Assembly (NCBI GenBank): GCA_023433275.1
Contig: JAEZDN010000089.1
Coordinates: 1 to 7,966, forward strand
Reading direction: 5' to 3'
DNA from: Verrucomicrobiota bacterium
GTDB taxonomy: Bacteria; Verrucomicrobiota; Verrucomicrobiia; Opitutales; Opitutaceae
Length of the DNA: 7,966 nt
Part shown: positions 5,899 to 7,966 of the stretch, one piece after another
How positions within the stretch are numbered: position 1 is the stretch's first letter
How the letters are laid out: each line of letters begins with the position of its first letter
The notes under the pieces: model-generated
What the model was told of the DNA's origin: nothing
Databases searched by the model: none
Seen by the model: only the letters and a program-made list of their open reading frames with translations
Position numbers and translations under genes: made by a program

Positions 5899-7224
5899 AT
5901 GAACCACCCGCCCCTCACCCGCCGCGCCTTCTGCAAAACTGCCACGCTGGCTACCGCCGCGCTGGCCTTTCCGAACATCCTCCGCAGCCAATCGTCCCTC
6001 GATAAACTCAATCTCGCCCTCGTGGGCGTCGGCGGACAGGGGCGCTCCGCCGTCACCGGCCTGAAGGATGAAAACTTCGTCGCCTTCTGCGACGTCGACG
6101 ATGCGCGGGCGGCGCAAACGTACAACGAGTTCCCGGATGTACCGCGCTTCCGCGATTATCGCCGGATGTTCGAGCAGCTGGGCAACCGGATCGATGCGGT
6201 CACCATCTCGACGCCCGACCACATGCATTTCCCGATCGCGTTGGCCGCCCTCTCCCTCGGCAAACACGTGTTCGTCGAGAAGCCCCTCACGCATACCGTC
6301 GCCGAAGCGCGCCAGCTCGACAAACTCGCCCGCGAAAAGAAAGTCGCCACGCAGATGGGCAACCAGGGGCACGCCATGGAGGGCATGCGTCTCCTCCGCG
6401 AATGGCACCAGGCCGGGATCATCGGCGAGGTCCGCGAGCTTCACAGTTGGACCGACCGGCCGATCTGGGCGCAGGGCGTCGGCCTGCCGGACCACTCGAA
6501 ACTGTTGCCCGTGGTCCCATCCACCCTCGATTGGGACCTTTGGCTCGGGGTGGCGCCGGAACGCGAATACGACCCGGCCTATGTTCCTTTCGGCTGGCGT
6601 GGCTACTGGGATTTCGGCACCGGCGCCCTCGGTGACATGGGCTGCCACATCATGGACGGCGCCTACTGGGCGTTCGACCTGACCCAACCCACCCGCGTCG
6701 AGGCCGTCAGTGCGCGACAGACCGACCAGAGTCCTCCAACCGCGTCGATCGTCACCTATCACTTTCCCGCGCGCGGCCACCTGCCCGCCGTCAAGTGGAC
6801 GTGGTACGACGGCGGCCTGATGCCTCAACTCCCGGGCGATCTCGAGCCCACGCGCCAACTCGAGGGCAACGGAACCCTGATCATGGGCAGCAAGGCCACG
6901 GTCTTCGCCAGCACCTACTACGGCGGCGTCCGCATCATTCCCGAGGCCAAGCGCCGCGAGATCGCCCCGACCCTGCCTCCCAAGACCCTGCCCCGCGTCG
7001 AGGGCGGTCATTTCGCCGAATGGGTTCGCGCCTGCAAGGGCGGCGCGCCTGCCGGCTCCAACTTCGAGTACGCCGCGCAGCTCACCGAGGCGGTCCTGCT
7101 GAGCAATGTGGCGGTGCGCGCCCGCCGCCCGATCGAATACGACGCCGCCGCGATGAAGATCACCAACCTCCCCGAGGCCAACCAATACCTCACGAAAACC
7201 TATCGCGCCGGCCACGGCGTCTAA
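5899..7224 (+). CDS. Tat-exported Gfo/Idh/MocA family oxidoreductase
   Basis: This is a 441-aa NAD(P)-dependent oxidoreductase of the Gfo/Idh/MocA family, which typically oxidises or reduces sugars, inositols or sugar acids. Residues 1-31 form a Tat signal: T7-R8-R9-A-F-C-K followed by the hydrophobic run 14-28, so the folded, cofactor-loaded enzyme should reach the periplasm. The Rossmann nucleotide-binding loop G43-V-G-G-Q-G48 is followed by an acidic strand end (D65-V-D) and S-T-P-D-H-M-H (104-110). The family signature E127-K-P129 holds the likely catalytic lysine K128. The C-terminal domain has N-Q-G-H (155-158), D-R-P-x-W (186-190) and G-A-L-G-D246-M-G-C-H250-I-M-D, containing the probable substrate/proton-transfer residues. 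Length and motifs match the exported subgroup abundant in Verrucomicrobiota and Planctomycetota. The stop is 14 bases from the DoxX-like gene, so they are likely co-transcribed. The substrate cannot be told. Confidence 0.92.
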   Translation: MNHPPLTRRAFCKTATLATAALAFPNILRSQSSLDKLNLALVGVGGQGRSAVTGLKDENFVAFCDVDDARAAQTYNEFPDVPRFRDYRRMFEQLGNRIDAVTISTPDHMHFPIALAALSLGKHVFVEKPLTHTVAEARQLDKLAREKKVATQMGNQGHAMEGMRLLREWHQAGIIGEVRELHSWTDRPIWAQGVGLPDHSKLLPVVPSTLDWDLWLGVAPEREYDPAYVPFGWRGYWDFGTGALGDMGCHIMDGAYWAFDLTQPTRVEAVSARQTDQSPPTASIVTYHFPARGHLPAVKWTWYDGGLMPQLPGDLEPTRQLEGNGTLIMGSKATVFASTYYGGVRIIPEAKRREIAPTLPPKTLPRVEGGHFAEWVRACKGGAPAGSNFEYAAQLTEAVLLSNVAVRARRPIEYDAAAMKITNLPEANQYLTKTYRAGHGV

Positions 7225-7238
7225 CTGATCGGCCCCTC

Positions 7239-7700
7239 ATGAACGACACGTCCGCCTCCACCACCCCACGCTCCTGCGCGTGCGATTACGCCTCCGCCTT
7301 CCTGCTGCTGCGCCTCTTCCTCGGCCTGCGCACGTTCCTCGCCGGCCTCGAGAAATTCGAGGCTGGGGGAAAATATTCCTTCGAGAACTATTACACCAAC
7401 ATGTCCCGCATGGCCTCGGGCATCACCGGCGCCTCGTTCATGCCCCTGTGGATGACCAAAAGCTTCGCCCTCACGCTCGGCTACATCCTGATCGCCCTCG
7501 GCGTCGCCATTCTGCTTGGCCTCAAGACCCGCTGCACCCTCATCTTCACCGGCCTCATCTACACGGGCCTCTCCTTCGGGCTCATGGCCGTCCAGGAAAG
7601 CGAGGGTGTGGCGTGGCTCGCCATCCACATCGGCCTCATCGCCGGCGCCCTCATTCTCGTCCGCCACAACCGCTTTGCGCTCTGGCCCGACAAGAACTGA
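7239..7700 (+). CDS. DoxX-like four-helix membrane protein
   Basis: This is a 153-aa integral membrane protein resembling the DoxX/DoxD group, whose best-known member is the small subunit of archaeal thiosulfate:quinone oxidoreductase; most bacterial members have no proven function. Four hydrophobic segments lie at about 18-37, 76-95, 100-118 and 125-141. Family-like features are R25-L-F-L-G-L-R in helix 1 followed by G36-L-E-K-F (36-40), and the polar loop K-Y-S-F-E-N-Y (45-51) before helix 2. The N-terminal tail carries C13-A-C15, a possible metal or redox pair that may simply be chance. The ATG at 7239 is chosen because the open frame upstream overlaps the oxidoreductase gene. It lies between two Tat-exported oxidoreductase genes, suggesting a membrane partner for a periplasmic redox reaction; this is inference from position. 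Confidence 0.8.
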   Translation: MNDTSASTTPRSCACDYASAFLLLRLFLGLRTFLAGLEKFEAGGKYSFENYYTNMSRMASGITGASFMPLWMTKSFALTLGYILIALGVAILLGLKTRCTLIFTGLIYTGLSFGLMAVQESEGVAWLAIHIGLIAGALILVRHNRFALWPDKN

Positions 7701-7705
7701 ACGAA

Positions 7706-7728
7706 GTAGGGCCAGTCTCCGACTGGCC
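7706..7728 (+). repeat. REP-like hairpin, copy E
   Basis: Head GTAG (7706-7709), perfect 8-bp stem GGCCAGTC / GACTGGCC (7710-7717, 7721-7728), loop TCC. It begins five bases after the DoxX-like stop codon and may also shape transcript ending. It faces copy F in inverted orientation with two bases between them. Confidence 0.7.
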
Positions 7729-7730
7729 TC

Positions 7731-7753
7731 GTCCGTTCACAGACCGGACCTAG
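7731..7753 (-). repeat. REP-like hairpin, copy F (inverted)
   Basis: Read on the minus strand: head CTAG (7753-7750), arm GTCCGGTC, loop TGT, arm GAACGGAC. Seven of eight positions pair. The head differs by one base from GTAG. It lies next to copy E with the two heads on the outside, the arrangement of a two-REP mosaic element. Confidence 0.5.
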
Positions 7754-7762
7754 CTCGCTCCT

Positions 7763-7789
7763 TCCCCGTCCTCCGTGTCCTCCGCGTCA
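7763..7789. repeat. 9-bp degenerate tandem repeat
   Basis: Three consecutive 9-base units (TCCCCGTCC, TCCGTGTCC, TCCGCGTCA) lie between the DoxX-like gene and the next oxidoreductase. This style of 'CTCCGTGTCC' repeat is one I recall from intergenic regions of other high-GC genomes. No coding role is apparent. Confidence 0.5.
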
Positions 7790-7823
7790 ACTCGCCTCTC
7801 CGTTTCCTAGACCGCTCCCCGTC

Positions 7824-7966
7824 ATGCCCGAGTCACCCGCCTCCTTTCCCTCCTTCACCCGCCGCGACTTCCTCTCCACCGGCGCCAAGCTCGGCGCGAT
7901 GCTCGTGGCCGCGCCTTCGTTCATCCGTGCCGCCTCCGGCAGCCAGACCGTGAATGTCGGCCTCAT
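7824..7966 (+). CDS. Tat-exported oxidoreductase, 5' part only
   Basis: Forty-seven codons plus two bases are visible before the window ends. Residues 12-17 (T-R13-R14-D-F-L) form a canonical twin-arginine motif, followed by a hydrophobic run (20-34) and P-S-F-I-R-A-A (31-37), which fits a Tat signal. The last residues (T-V-N-V-G-L) look like the first beta strand of a Rossmann fold, as seen just after the Tat signal in exported Gfo/Idh/MocA proteins such as the one at 5899. The family call is therefore likely but rests on five or six residues; another Tat substrate is possible. The gap to the DoxX-like stop is 123 bases and holds REP-like copies E and F, so co-transcription is uncertain. No Shine-Dalgarno is seen at the ATG. 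Confidence 0.7.
   Translation, partial: MPESPASFPSFTRRDFLSTGAKLGAMLVAAPSFIRAASGSQTVNVGL

Noticed and set aside
5887..7215. Long minus-strand open frame (442 codons) antisense to the oxidoreductase gene
   Set aside because: The plus strand holds a clear Gfo/Idh/MocA protein with all family motifs. Long antisense frames are expected in GC-rich DNA with C/G-ending codons, and this one shows no domain.

Overview
The window is roughly two-thirds G+C by eye, with strongly C/G-ending codons. No start codon is preceded by a recognisable Shine-Dalgarno sequence. Two Tat-exported Gfo/Idh/MocA oxidoreductases, a secreted coiled-coil protein of a verrucomicrobial kind and characteristic intergenic micro-repeats together suggest Verrucomicrobiota, most likely Opitutaceae. 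This placement is inference from gene content and sequence style; no rRNA or other phylogenetic marker is present.

Layout. Bases 1-50 carry a strong rho-independent terminator for something upstream of the window. Then come, in order: a secreted coiled-coil protein (minus strand, 211-939); a 390-base non-coding stretch made of micro-repeats; a YkgJ-type cysteine-cluster protein (plus, 1330-1857, GTG start); a small hydrophilic protein (plus, 2024-2242); an AI-2E family membrane permease (plus, 2570-3688). Convergent to the permease is a minus-strand pair: a 78-aa small protein (5498-5734) followed 46 bases later by a PolX-type protein with a C-terminal PHP domain (3772-5451). A 164-base divergent region separates that pair from a plus-strand cluster: a Tat-exported Gfo/Idh/MocA oxidoreductase (5899-7224), a DoxX-like membrane protein 14 bases later (7239-7700), and the first 47 codons of a second Tat-exported protein, probably another Gfo/Idh/MocA enzyme, cut by the window end (7824-7966).

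How the genes may work together. The plus-strand cluster at the right looks like one functional unit: exported sugar-type dehydrogenases with a small redox-family membrane protein between them. The small minus-strand gene and polX probably share a transcript. The left genes look like unlinked housekeeping or hypothetical genes.

Most notable observations: (1) six REP-like intergenic hairpins with a GTAG/GTGG head and 8-bp stems that vary by compensatory change, two of them in a head-out inverted pair; (2) a PolX protein in which all three polymerase catalytic aspartates appear replaced while all nine PHP metal ligands are intact; (3) the Tat-oxidoreductase / DoxX / Tat-oxidoreductase sandwich; (4) a mosaic of degenerate micro-repeats between genes, with a similar 9-bp repeat making up a linker inside the AI-2E permease. 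No CRISPR array, tRNA, transposase, phage gene or recognisable defence system is present.
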